Source: Candidatus Terasakiella magnetica | Lineage (GTDB): Bacteria; Pseudomonadota; Alphaproteobacteria; Rhodospirillales; Terasakiellaceae | Direction: 5' to 3' | Length of the DNA: 64,000 bases | Assembly: GCF_900093605.1 (NCBI RefSeq) | Contig: NZ_FLYE01000001.1 | Coordinates: forward strand, 434,001 to 498,000 | Shown: positions 36,501 to 44,792 of the stretch, one piece after another | Numbering within the stretch: the first letter of the stretch is position 1 | How the letters are laid out: the number at the start of each line of letters is the position of its first letter | The notes under the pieces: model-generated | What the model saw: only the letters and a program-made list of their open reading frames with translations | What the model was told of the DNA's origin: nothing | The model's database searches: none | Position numbers and translations under genes: made by a program

Positions 36501-39408
36501 CATCTAGCCAGGAACGTAATGCTTGATGAGTGGTTTTTAGGACGGTTTGAAGCTGGGCACCCACACTATTGCGCGTTTGTTGCTCCGCCCTTTCAGCCGT
36601 AATCCACGCTGCAAGAATAACGACAGCCAACAACACTGCCACACCGACAATGCCCGTTCCCTTAACTTCGCGTGATTCATAAATTTGTGAGACATCACGT
36701 TTTGCTGCGCGCGCAATGATAAAGCGAATGATCCAAAGCAACACGATCAGCCCAAAGGCCGTGCTGGTAATGGTCAGTACCAGCGTGAAAGTATCGGTTT
36801 TATTCTCTGCATTTGTAATGGCTTGTGGCGCTTTTACAATCCAGCGTGCGCGAATGGGGGCGATTTCTTCTTCCGTGACGTTATCAATTGCTTTTTGTAA
36901 AAGCTTATGAAGCATGGGCCAATCATCGCGCACCCCAATGCGTAAATTATTTGAGAAAATGGGATCATTCACACTGGCAACAATTCTCAGGTTGGTGAGA
37001 AAGAGCTTTTTGATCAAATTATCCTGAACCGCAAGCCCGCCCAATGTGGCATCAGCACGACCAGAGGAAACAAGCTTTAGGCATTGGCCTTGGTTTTGTG
37101 CCAGAAGAAGTGAAATATGGGGATAATCGCGTTCTAAAATTTCTTGATAGAAAAAGCCTTCAGGCACACAAACAAGCCTGCCAGAAAGGTCTTCAAATGA
37201 TTCAATATTTGCGCCGTCTTGGGTGACGACCATCGGGGGGTTGTCCACATAAGGTTCCGTAAAGCGAATATATTGATCACGCTCAGGCGTTTTTACGATA
37301 TTGAGCATGACATCCAGTTCTTTATTCTGGATCATCTCTAAAAACTCTGCCCATCTCGGCCCGGAAATATACTCAACATTCAGGCCTAGTTTCTCGGTCA
37401 ATAAATTCATGTAATCGATTGAGAAACCTTTGGGCTTACCGTCATTGTTAAAATTAAACGGGGCCCAGCCCATTTCATTATGAACTCTTAAAACTGGATT
37501 GCGGTTCACCCAATCTTGTTCTTCCTGACTCAGTTTTAAACGCTTTACATTTGAGCGCGCCGAAAGCTCACCAGCCCCCAGCCACTTTTTGCGCAGTTCA
37601 CGTTTTTTCTGTTCTGGCATGGCGTAAAGGGTCTTATTGAGGATGGAGACCAGTTCAGGCCAGTCTTTTCGCACCCCGATATGTTGCAGGTCATGTTTAT
37701 AAGGGGTGCGCCCAGACACTTTCATGTTAGACAGACCCAATTGTTCAATTAAGTATGTCCCAACAGCCATGTTGGAGATATAAGCGTCTGCCTCGCCAAA
37801 AGAGACCGCTTCCAGTGCTTCTTTAGAGGTCTCAACAACCTTCAATTTGATGCTTGGAAAATCTTGTTCAAGCAGCTTATGGGTAATGAAGTTGCGTTCA
37901 ACCGCAACCGTCTTGCCGATCAATTCTTCCATAGCGGCAAAAGGTGAATTCTGCCTGGCAAAAACCACCATGGGATAAGAAAAATAGTCTTGCGTAAACA
38001 GAACATATTTTTCCCGCTCCCGGCTGTAGCCAATAGTGGGCAGGATATCGACTTTCTGAAGCTTTTGAATATTATCCAGCGCATCATTCCAACTGATGGG
38101 GACAAATTCAGGCTCGATACCAATTTGGTCAAACATCCATGTGAGATGATCAAGTGCCATCCCGACAGGCTTGCCATTCTCAATGAAATGGAAAGGGGCC
38201 CATGATCCCGCCATGACCCGCATTTTTGGATGCTTGGCTAAAAAGGCGCGTTCTTCCTCTGATAATAAGTTCAGGGTACTGTTTTTAGAGGCATTAGCCT
38301 TATCAGACTTATGCGTAACAGCCATCCATTTTTGGCGAATTTTACGGACTTCTTCCACTGGAATATTCTTCAGTGCTTTTTCCATAATTTCGACCAAAAT
38401 GCCCCAATCAGAGCGAACCCCAAAACCTAAAGGGGTACTTTTTAACTTCGTTGGACCGGCAATTTTCAAATTCACCAGACTGTTTTCAGCAATTAAATAG
38501 CCCACAACCCCCAACGTATCGATGACCGCATCAATCTGTCCTGTAGAGGCCATTCTAAGGCCTTCAAGAGTACTGGGAATTTCCGTGATATTCATATCTG
38601 GATATTGTTTGCGGATAATCTCCGTAATGGCATAGCCTTTAACAATGCCGACCCGCTCACCGCTAACATCACCAAGGCCTTGAATGTCACGGTGACCTGA
38701 TTGGGTGACCACAACCCACTGGGTGCTGATGACGGGTTTGGTATATTTCAGATATTTATTTCTCTCAGGCGTTTCTTGCGACAAAGAGACGATATCAAGT
38801 TTTCGCTTATTCGCCTGTTCTTGAACCTCAGACCAGCTTAAATCAGGCACCAGTTCAAATTTTATGTTCAGCCGTTTGGACAGGGCTTCAAGATATTCAG
38901 AGGCTAAGCCTTGATGTTGTTGATCTTCTATAAAGTCAAATGGTGGCCAAGCCCTGTCTACACCAAGACGAATAACGGGATGTTCTTTTAACCATGCACG
39001 TTCTTTTACAGTTAAAGGCAGGCCGTCTTTAAAATAGATGGTAATATCGCCAATATGTTCACCTTCATAGAGGGACTTGGCGCTAAACTGGGGCAGTAAC
39101 TTTATATCCTCGGGTATTTCTTCACCATAAACGGGCTTGTTGTCTTGGTAGTAATATTGAATGAGGCTTTCTTTATCGATACTTTCTTCAATCACCAGCC
39201 CCTTAATTTTAGGGCTTTCACTTAAAAAGTTTTCCAAAACCGCAAAAAGCTGGTCACGATCCAGATTGTAGATACCGCGTGAAGTGAAAGAGGCAACGCT
39301 ATCAACAACTTTTTGCCCATCACTTGCGTAAGTAACAGGGGCAAACACCAAGCCTGCAAGAACGATAATAATCGCAGCAAGAGAGTGATTGAACTTTTGG
39401 AATTTCAT
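33592..39408 (-). CDS. Giant transmembrane receptor: three solute-binding domains, dCache, three PAS and SpoIIE/PP2C phosphatase
   Basis: The 1938-residue paralogue of the protein at 26015. After a signal peptide (ending near VTYA-SDGQ) come the same unnamed module (about 35-130, GIYNLDRDQLFAVLENFL), three solute-binding family 3 domains (starting near 143, 395 and 638), membrane helices near 870 and 920, dCache (about 940-1230), a helix near 1245-1270, PAS domains (about 1307-1420, 1433-1543, 1560-1673), and a PPM phosphatase (about 1713-1936). Metal motifs are intact: DIVGGD, VDCTGHGVPGAFMT, SSDGMIDQ, RRDDLS. The ATG at 39408 has AGGGG 8 bases upstream; an earlier TTG is less likely. It follows its own solute-binding protein gene. 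Confidence 0.87.
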   Translation of the reverse strand: MKFQKFNHSLAAIIIVLAGLVFAPVTYASDGQKVVDSVASFTSRGIYNLDRDQLFAVLENFLSESPKIKGLVIEESIDKESLIQYYYQDNKPVYGEEIPEDIKLLPQFSAKSLYEGEHIGDITIYFKDGLPLTVKERAWLKEHPVIRLGVDRAWPPFDFIEDQQHQGLASEYLEALSKRLNIKFELVPDLSWSEVQEQANKRKLDIVSLSQETPERNKYLKYTKPVISTQWVVVTQSGHRDIQGLGDVSGERVGIVKGYAITEIIRKQYPDMNITEIPSTLEGLRMASTGQIDAVIDTLGVVGYLIAENSLVNLKIAGPTKLKSTPLGFGVRSDWGILVEIMEKALKNIPVEEVRKIRQKWMAVTHKSDKANASKNSTLNLLSEEERAFLAKHPKMRVMAGSWAPFHFIENGKPVGMALDHLTWMFDQIGIEPEFVPISWNDALDNIQKLQKVDILPTIGYSREREKYVLFTQDYFSYPMVVFARQNSPFAAMEELIGKTVAVERNFITHKLLEQDFPSIKLKVVETSKEALEAVSFGEADAYISNMAVGTYLIEQLGLSNMKVSGRTPYKHDLQHIGVRKDWPELVSILNKTLYAMPEQKKRELRKKWLGAGELSARSNVKRLKLSQEEQDWVNRNPVLRVHNEMGWAPFNFNNDGKPKGFSIDYMNLLTEKLGLNVEYISGPRWAEFLEMIQNKELDVMLNIVKTPERDQYIRFTEPYVDNPPMVVTQDGANIESFEDLSGRLVCVPEGFFYQEILERDYPHISLLLAQNQGQCLKLVSSGRADATLGGLAVQDNLIKKLFLTNLRIVASVNDPIFSNNLRIGVRDDWPMLHKLLQKAIDNVTEEEIAPIRARWIVKAPQAITNAENKTDTFTLVLTITSTAFGLIVLLWIIRFIIARAAKRDVSQIYESREVKGTGIVGVAVLLAVVILAAWITAERAEQQTRNSVGAQLQTVLKTTHQALRSWLDAETRYIERIANDPELLGHVKALLLVDPKASKLSRSEPLSSIRDWFVRHSKGREVQGFFIVSPDKLSIGSKRDTNLGTLNLISKYRDRRLELAFQGETQFIPPIASDVRIKGAAGLELTQEPTMFLAAPIIDENQKVIAVLTLRYDPVEDFTRIAQLGQSGVSGETYVFDKKAIMVTDSRYDFQLQKLGLLEAGTNAILNLRLGDPGGNLIEGAPVPENIAELPLTQMARSAIVGDTGVNVQGYSDYRGVQVLGAWLWDTKLDVGFATEVDEDEAMSTFWTLRITMALILGITVIVALTLTGLSVWIGQSANRSLRKARDNLEKEVEDRTRELNFQKFALDRHAIVSATDVDGNITYVNDFFCEITGYSREEMMGKNHRFLKSGHHDRSFYENMWNNIMSGEVWHGELCNRNRDGGAIWLAASIIPFMGEDGKPERFISIRTDITERKKAEQKIRDREGRMRAIIDNAVDGIVVINAIGTMQSFSPAAERIFGYSEEEVVGNNVKMLMPTYTAVHHDDFLSDYLNGHSRNVVGNNREVVGMRKDGSEFPMDLAVGESVIEGEHIFTGIIRDISSRKEAEEEIRNSRIQLQDILSNVLQAVVMFDENQELVAWNKHYPGTIGLDEELLVPGMKLFDIALILAVRGQYGENDKDPTVVAQERVDFLWSGENRLDVSYGDDQIYDAHSVRTPDGRLVITYTNITQRKKNEAIIEKSMKLIQESISYASRIQRSVLPTPKELNELFEDHFLIWEPKDIVGGDICLLRECAGGTLLTLVDCTGHGVPGAFMTMVVTGALDQALIELPDADPSILLTRMNQLVKTVLSQVDGQGNSDDGFECGMCLINTSMNVMLFAGARFELWACDQNGLEVTKGDKTGIGYRTTKFDQSFKLHTLELSHDKSYYMSSDGMIDQIGGERKRGFGKKRLKQAILDHIDLPMNDQQEQIYKIFHTYEAGQERRDDLSCIGFKAGLNQ

Positions 39409-39439
39409 CGGTGTGCCCCTAAAGAACCTGATCAATTAC

Positions 39440-40186
39440 TTATTTTTCATATTTCATTACGATCTGGTCAATAACCCCTTTGGTACGTAAGCTATCCAAA
39501 GCGAGCTGCCATTGATGAATAATTTTGTCATCAACAGCTTTATTAAAGGCGATATAAAGATGGCCGGACATGATCTTAACATTCGGAATGGCTTGAATTT
39601 TCTCAAGCACACCCATTTTCTTGGCGCTATAGGTGCCTGCGTAATAAACCGTTGGCCAAACATCGACTCTTTTCTTAATCAGGCGCTTAAGGTTTTTCTC
39701 ATCAGCGCCACTTTCCATGACATCTAGATTAGTAAAACCCATATTGCGGAGGATTTCATGGGTGGCGACATTTTTTGTGACACCTATTTTATTGAGTGTT
39801 CTTGCCTCATCTAATGAGTTAAGGCTGATATCACTATCGCTTCGTTTGAAAAACACCATTTCTAGCGAGGCAAGGGGCCCAACCCATTTATATTTATTTT
39901 CTCGCTCCGGTGTACGCGCTGTGGAAAAGAGCAACGCGTTTTTCTTTTTTGCCAATAGTTTTAAAGCACGGTTCCACGGGAGAACCTTGATCGGGTCTTG
40001 ATTGCCCACTTCTTTTTGCAAGGCCTGAACAACCTCAAGGGAAATACCTTTAAATTGTCGGGTGCCATCATTTTCTTCATAGAACTGATAAGGTGCAAAT
40101 TCTTCCGTCATAATCATCAAGGACGAATTTGCCTGAGCATTAAACGAAAAAAGTATAAAAGCGAGAAGGGAGAGATACTTTTTCAT
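39440..40186 (-). CDS. Periplasmic solute-binding protein (SBP family 3), second copy
   Basis: A 248-residue secreted binding protein (signal peptide ending near NAQA-NSSL) and a close paralogue of the one at 25231; shared blocks include MTEEFAPYQFYE, LPWNRALKL, LFSTARTPERE, KIGVTKNVAT and YYAGTYSAKK. It lies 31 bases before the three-domain phosphatase receptor on the same strand, mirroring the arrangement at 25231-30730. The ATG at 40186 has GAGG 6-7 bases upstream and is preferred to an ATG four codons earlier. No transport genes accompany it. Confidence 0.88.
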   Translation of the reverse strand: MKKYLSLLAFILFSFNAQANSSLMIMTEEFAPYQFYEENDGTRQFKGISLEVVQALQKEVGNQDPIKVLPWNRALKLLAKKKNALLFSTARTPERENKYKWVGPLASLEMVFFKRSDSDISLNSLDEARTLNKIGVTKNVATHEILRNMGFTNLDVMESGADEKNLKRLIKKRVDVWPTVYYAGTYSAKKMGVLEKIQAIPNVKIMSGHLYIAFNKAVDDKIIHQWQLALDSLRTKGVIDQIVMKYEK

Positions 40187-40409
40187 TTCATTCCTCATTT
40201 GTCTATGTGCGCATATACAAAAGAGTAGTATTGGAAATCAAATAAGTCCATCGCTATCTACAGTTGGAACAAGCTTGTGTGGAAAAAAAATGAAATCACC
40301 CGTTAACATCTGTCACGATGTATGTTTTTGGGGCCAATTCAAAGAATTGAAAATTGAAAGAGAAGTCTTTTCGGGAAAGGTGAGGGGCTTAATTAAAGGT
40401 TTACCACTT

Positions 40410-42878
40410 TCAGCCCTTAACACTAAATGAAGCTGGAGATTCATTATTTAAAAACCTTGAATATGCCTGCTCAAATGCTTTCTCTAGATGGCATGTGTAA
40501 CGTTCAGTATCGAAAAGAGAAGATGTTTTAATATTTCCTCTGATTTTTCTTCTCAATTTCTGAAGATTCTTTGGATTTTTGGCTAGCTCTAATGCTGTTT
40601 TTTCATATTCTGAAGTTGAATAAGTGATGAGTTCTGGTAAATCCAAGCTTTTTAATATGCTGCTTGCCACCCGTGCAGTATATTGCTTACCTTCTTTTGT
40701 AAGAAGCGGTAGGCCTGACCATAGGGCATCGCTAGCGGTTGTATGAGCGTTATAGTTAAATGTGTCCAAAAACAAGTCCCCAAGCCTTTGGCGTGCCAAA
40801 TGATCAGCCAAACTTTCAACACGTTCAGCAAAAATTAATCGTGTTGGTTTGACACCTCTTATTTCAGCTTCTTTTCTCAAGTTGGTCTTAACTTGTTCAG
40901 TCGCTCGTGAAAGCCAGAGAACGCTGCCTTCAACTTTATTAAGTAGACGCATCCAGATTTCAAACTCTTCTCTCTTAATCTTATAGTTATTGTTGAAACA
41001 ACAGAAGACAAATGCCTCTTCCGGTAGTCCAAAATCAGATCGTGACATCTTTTTATCGGAGATTTCCCTCTGATCATCATTCGGTTGAAAGCTATTGGGT
41101 AGATAAATAACCTTTTCAGAATAATATTGTGCAGTCTCTTCTGGAATAACCGTTGCATCTGCAATAATGTAATCCATAAAGTCTGTACCGGTTGTACAGG
41201 GATAGCCAAGAAAGTTGATTTGTACAGGTGCGATGCGTTGTGCAAAAAGGGTTGGTCGGCTCCCTTCTGTATATCCGTTCAAATCAATCGCAATATGTAA
41301 GCCTAACTCATGGCATAAATCAGCTACTTCAGTATCTGTTTTTTCAGCAATCTCAATAAATTGATCCACTGCTGCTTTGGCTTTCTCTGTGTATTCATCA
41401 TTTTTATCTGCCACAAGAGAAAAGGCATATATTTCAAACAAGTCTTTATTGTGTTTTTCATAAACACCAGCCATAAGGTGCATGACTGGGTGATTGCGGA
41501 AATCTGTAGAAAAATAACCAATTTTGATTTTTGATGCCTTGTCCTGAGTTGTCTCCTTTTTGTCTCTCTGAGAAACCGGGAACTTCATAGAAGCATAATT
41601 CTGCGCACGCATAAACTGTCGCTCAGGGTTGTCTTCTTCACAAAGAAGAGAGAAAGGTGGAACAACGCTGTCTTTTTGACCTAAACTTAAAATAAGTTTT
41701 TTATTTCTGTCATATTCGCTCCAATCACACATTTTAGCTTGTTCATAGACTTTAGAGACCAGAGCATCAGAATAAGTCGGTTTAATTGAGAGAGCCCGTG
41801 AATATGCTTCAACAGCTTGCAGCGATGAACCTTGTTTTTGATAACTGTTACCTAGGTTATTCAGTACAATCAGGTCTTTGGGATTAATTTCCAATGATTT
41901 TTTATAAAAACTAATGGCCTCATCTTGCAGACCTTGTTCTTTATAAAGGTTACCAAGGTTATTGTATGCTGCGCCATAATTAGGGCTCACAGTTAAAGCC
42001 TGGCGATAATACTTCTCAGCTTCCTCAAATCGACCTTTTTCCTTAACTGCAACACCAAGATTAGTCAGGTAAAGCGGATTGTTTGCGGCAAGTTCAACGG
42101 CTTTTTGTAATTTTTGAACAGCTGCATCAAAATCCCCAATTTCCAATAGGGTATTGCCAAGGTTATTATAAGCCCAGGCAAAATTCGGGTTTAATGAAAT
42201 AGCTTTTTCATAGTTTGTAGCAGCTAGGTCAGGCTTCTGCGTTGACTGGTAAATGCTTCCCAATATTACGTACAAAACAGGGTCGCTTGGTGCAATGGAA
42301 AGTCCATTATTGATTTGTTTAATTGCTTTATCAAATTCTCCAAGCCCCTGATATGCCATTGCAAGATTGCCCATTGCATTTACAAAGTTGGCATTTAAAG
42401 AGATTGCTTTCTTAAATGAAGTAACTGCTTGTTTGAGCTTACCTTGTTCTTTCAATGAAACGGCAAGGCTATTGTGCGCATCAGGATATTCAGGCTTGAG
42501 TTTAATTGCTTTTCGTTGTGCCTCTTCTGCCTTTCGGTAGTCGCCCAAGGATTGAAAAACAACCCCAAGATCGTTATACGCCTCCGCAAAACGCGGCATA
42601 ATTTTCAAAGCTTGAGAAATCAGATTAAGAGCAATGTCATTTTTTCCCATTTGATGGGCCACAACACCTAAAAGGTGAAGAGCATTAGGTTGATCCGACT
42701 GAAGCGATAGAACTTGTTCATAAAGGCCTTTAGCTTGAGACAGTCGACCTGCAGTATGATGTTGAACAGCTAAATTCAGGGTCTGTTGAATTTGCATAGC
42801 CTTAGGACCGGTAATTGTGTTTTGTCCGGCTGGTTTGGCCCCAGCTTTATGCTGGCTACGGCGCTTAGCTCTATTCAT
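40410..42878 (-). CDS. TPR protein with C-terminal O-GlcNAc-transferase-like domain
   Basis: The 822-residue protein has a basic start (NRAKRRSQHKAGAKPAG), a long array of about ten 34-residue TPR repeats (about residues 30-385), and a glycosyltransferase family 41 C-terminal half (about 450-810). The latter shows IKIGYFSTDFRNHPVMHL, IDLNGYTEGSRPTLFAQRIAPVQINFLGYPCTTG and DTFNYNAHTTASDALWSGLP. Family members transfer a sugar to Ser/Thr of proteins in the cytoplasm; in bacteria some modify flagellins or adhesins, but the target here is not known. It is a monocistronic gene on the minus strand. Confidence 0.9.
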   Translation of the reverse strand: MNRAKRRSQHKAGAKPAGQNTITGPKAMQIQQTLNLAVQHHTAGRLSQAKGLYEQVLSLQSDQPNALHLLGVVAHQMGKNDIALNLISQALKIMPRFAEAYNDLGVVFQSLGDYRKAEEAQRKAIKLKPEYPDAHNSLAVSLKEQGKLKQAVTSFKKAISLNANFVNAMGNLAMAYQGLGEFDKAIKQINNGLSIAPSDPVLYVILGSIYQSTQKPDLAATNYEKAISLNPNFAWAYNNLGNTLLEIGDFDAAVQKLQKAVELAANNPLYLTNLGVAVKEKGRFEEAEKYYRQALTVSPNYGAAYNNLGNLYKEQGLQDEAISFYKKSLEINPKDLIVLNNLGNSYQKQGSSLQAVEAYSRALSIKPTYSDALVSKVYEQAKMCDWSEYDRNKKLILSLGQKDSVVPPFSLLCEEDNPERQFMRAQNYASMKFPVSQRDKKETTQDKASKIKIGYFSTDFRNHPVMHLMAGVYEKHNKDLFEIYAFSLVADKNDEYTEKAKAAVDQFIEIAEKTDTEVADLCHELGLHIAIDLNGYTEGSRPTLFAQRIAPVQINFLGYPCTTGTDFMDYIIADATVIPEETAQYYSEKVIYLPNSFQPNDDQREISDKKMSRSDFGLPEEAFVFCCFNNNYKIKREEFEIWMRLLNKVEGSVLWLSRATEQVKTNLRKEAEIRGVKPTRLIFAERVESLADHLARQRLGDLFLDTFNYNAHTTASDALWSGLPLLTKEGKQYTARVASSILKSLDLPELITYSTSEYEKTALELAKNPKNLQKLRRKIRGNIKTSSLFDTERYTCHLEKAFEQAYSRFLNNESPASFSVKG

Positions 42879-43027
42879 TTTCCATCCTCAGGCATCACTC
42901 AAAAATTGAGACGCGATATTCACATATCTCCTAAATAATTAAAAGATTTTTTATTTTATCAATTCAGCATTTCATATTGAAAATATGAAGCTATAGCGAT
43001 GTCACCGAGAACATTCCCTTAGACATT

Positions 43028-43501
43028 TTACGCGAGATTGGCATTTACATGGGCTGCTTTATGGGCGCAGCCAGCAGGGCAGGATTTTTCTTCGGCGTAT
43101 TTCATGTTTTTGTGAGAACAACATAGGCGCACGCTTGAGACCAAAGCCATATCTGTTAACTCTGTATGTAAGTGGGCCTGTTTATCTTTTTCGGCTTCAC
43201 AGACGATAACAGAAAACGGTTTGTCATTTTCCAACAAGGCAACGCAGGGAAAAGCATATTTATCGGCAATATCAATCAAGCCGCAGACAGCTGTAAATTT
43301 AGCTTCGCGATCCTGATACTCATCCCATATTTTTTTCAGGCGTTTTGTAATGGCATTCGTCCCAATACTCACGCCAACTTGATCCTGTTTTGAACAGACC
43401 ACATCCTCGCTAAAGAGACTTTCAAGCAGGCCCACGCTTTTTTCGTTCACCGCTATTGTGTAGCAATTCATGATTTCAAGGGTTCTGGCCCGATTTGGCA
43501 T
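43028..43501 (-). CDS. NTF2-like (SnoaL-type) protein with Cys-rich tail
   Basis: A 157-residue protein. The N-terminal part (NCYTIAVNEKSVGLLESLFSEDVV, then a middle beta-sheet segment around AKFTAVCGLIDIADKYAFPC) resembles the cone-shaped NTF2/SnoaL fold. The C-terminal 40 residues carry several cysteines and histidines (LCCSHKNMKYAEEKSCPAGCAH), a possible metal-binding segment. No function can be named. It is separated from neighbouring genes by more than 140 bases on both sides. The fold call is by sequence pattern only. Confidence 0.55.
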   Translation of the reverse strand: MPNRARTLEIMNCYTIAVNEKSVGLLESLFSEDVVCSKQDQVGVSIGTNAITKRLKKIWDEYQDREAKFTAVCGLIDIADKYAFPCVALLENDKPFSVIVCEAEKDKQAHLHTELTDMALVSSVRLCCSHKNMKYAEEKSCPAGCAHKAAHVNANLA

Positions 43502-43613
43502 ATTTTTGTCTTACCCATTTTACAATGAGTAACCACCTGTATTTTAGACTTCCTTATAATATCTCTAAATTAAATAAAAATAATATTCCCATTTGGTAAC
43601 AGGTACTCAACCA

Positions 43614-43650
43614 TAAAAAAACGGCCCAATCTGCATGATTGGACCGTTTT
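43614..43650 (-). terminator. Terminator after the small cytochrome c gene
   Basis: On the minus strand AAAACGGTCCAAT and ATTGGGCCGTTTTTTT form a 13-base stem with one G-T wobble, followed by a T run, 23 bases after the cytochrome stop. Confidence 0.85.
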
Positions 43651-43672
43651 AAAAAGAAACTAACTTTTAAAC

Positions 43673-44047
43673 TTAGTTATTTTTTGCACCTTGGTTGATC
43701 CAGCGACGGATCACATTGCGATCATCTTTTTCAAGACGACGTGTGTTATGTGGCATTTTCAACGCTGCGTCAGTCTGACCTTCGATCATACGCACAAGGT
43801 TACTCAAAGAAGCATCACCCTTAACAATAACCGCACCATGCTTTGTGCCTTTAAGGATATCTTCATAGTTTTCCATAGAGAAGCCTGATGCCATTTTACC
43901 TTCGCCGTCACCAGTGTGACAACGTGCACAGTTTTTCTCTAAAATAGGCATAACATCTTTAGAAAAACTAGGGTTAGTCGGGATATTGCCTGCCATTGCG
44001 GTTGTGGCAAATGTTAAGGCTGCTGCTGCCGACAAGATAAAACGCAT
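43673..44047 (-). CDS. Small periplasmic class I-like cytochrome c
   Basis: A 124-residue protein with a signal peptide (FILSAAAALTFATTAMAG, cleavage near residue 20) and one haem-binding motif in EKNCARCHTGDGEGK. A likely Met ligand lies in ALKMPHNTRRLE near the C-terminus, as in the cytochrome c domains of membrane-anchored planctomycete-type and related electron carriers. It probably passes electrons in the periplasm. The ATG at 44047 has GGAGAA 8 bases before it; a longer start at 44089 would add 14 residues before the signal peptide and is less likely. Confidence 0.87.
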   Translation of the reverse strand: MRFILSAAAALTFATTAMAGNIPTNPSFSKDVMPILEKNCARCHTGDGEGKMASGFSMENYEDILKGTKHGAVIVKGDASLSNLVRMIEGQTDAALKMPHNTRRLEKDDRNVIRRWINQGAKNN

Positions 44048-44273
44048 TTTGATTTCTCCGAATGAGGTTGCATAATTGAGGTAAGTCATACACGAATGAA
44101 GCAGTTTTGATAACAGAAAAATAACTGCAAATTATATTTGCGAAAAAACCTAGAAAAAAACAGCAAATGTTACACTCTGTTACAAATTATCTATTTATAT
44201 ATAGTGCAGAGCAACATATGATAGGCACATTCGAACAATCTAAAGTTCTTATGTATTATTTAATGAGGATCCA

Positions 44274-44717
44274 ATGAAAAAAATCATTCTCGCAGCTTGC
44301 GTATGTGCCACAGCCTTTATCGGCGTTGCTTATGAAGCTTTCGCTGCAGAAAACAATCCGGCTATTGTTCACCGTCAAAGCACCTATAAGGTTGTTGGTG
44401 GTCACATGGGCTCTTTAAAATCGATCCTGTTCCTCGGCGGAAAAGGCGATACGGTTTATCATGCAGAATCAATCAAAGCCGCATGGGACCATATGGGCAA
44501 AGCTTATCCAAAAGGCTCTGATGTTGGCGAAACACGTGCCAAACCAGAAATCTGGACAAATATGGATGCCTATATGGAAAAAGGCAAAGCCGCTTATGGC
44601 GCCACATTAAGCTTAGTTGAAGCTGCAAAAAGTGGCGATCAAGCTGCACAAGTGGAGGCCTTTAAAACACTGGGCGGCGCTTGTAAGGCCTGCCATAAAG
44701 AATTCCGCAAAAAATAA
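44274..44717 (+). CDS. Cytochrome c' (class II cytochrome c)
   Basis: A 147-residue protein with a signal peptide (ending FAA-EN, about residue 25) and a four-helix bundle ending in the haem motif GGACKACHKEFRKK, typical of class II cytochrome c'. Such proteins bind NO and other gases and may protect against nitrosative stress or carry electrons. It is 75 bases upstream of a cytochrome b gene in the same direction, a common pairing, so the two probably exchange electrons across the membrane interface. Confidence 0.92.
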   Translation: MKKIILAACVCATAFIGVAYEAFAAENNPAIVHRQSTYKVVGGHMGSLKSILFLGGKGDTVYHAESIKAAWDHMGKAYPKGSDVGETRAKPEIWTNMDAYMEKGKAAYGATLSLVEAAKSGDQAAQVEAFKTLGGACKACHKEFRKK

Positions 44718-44728
44718 TCTTGCTATTG

Positions 44729-44759
44729 CGACAGGGCATAGAGCGCTCATGCCCTGTCG
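44729..44759 (+). terminator. Long hairpin between the cytochrome c' and cytochrome b genes
   Basis: CGACAGGGCAT and ATGCCCTGTCG form a perfect 11-base stem with a 9-base loop. There is no strong T run after it, so it may be an attenuator, an mRNA-stabilising hairpin or a weak terminator that sets unequal expression of the pair. Confidence 0.55.
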
Positions 44760-44792
44760 TGATTATCATTCATCAAAATACAAGTACGTCAT

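Noticed and set aside
41770-42750. Near-repeats within the TPR gene as a DNA repeat array or CRISPR
   Set aside because: They are degenerate 34-codon TPR units in a coding gene, not identical repeats with unique spacers.
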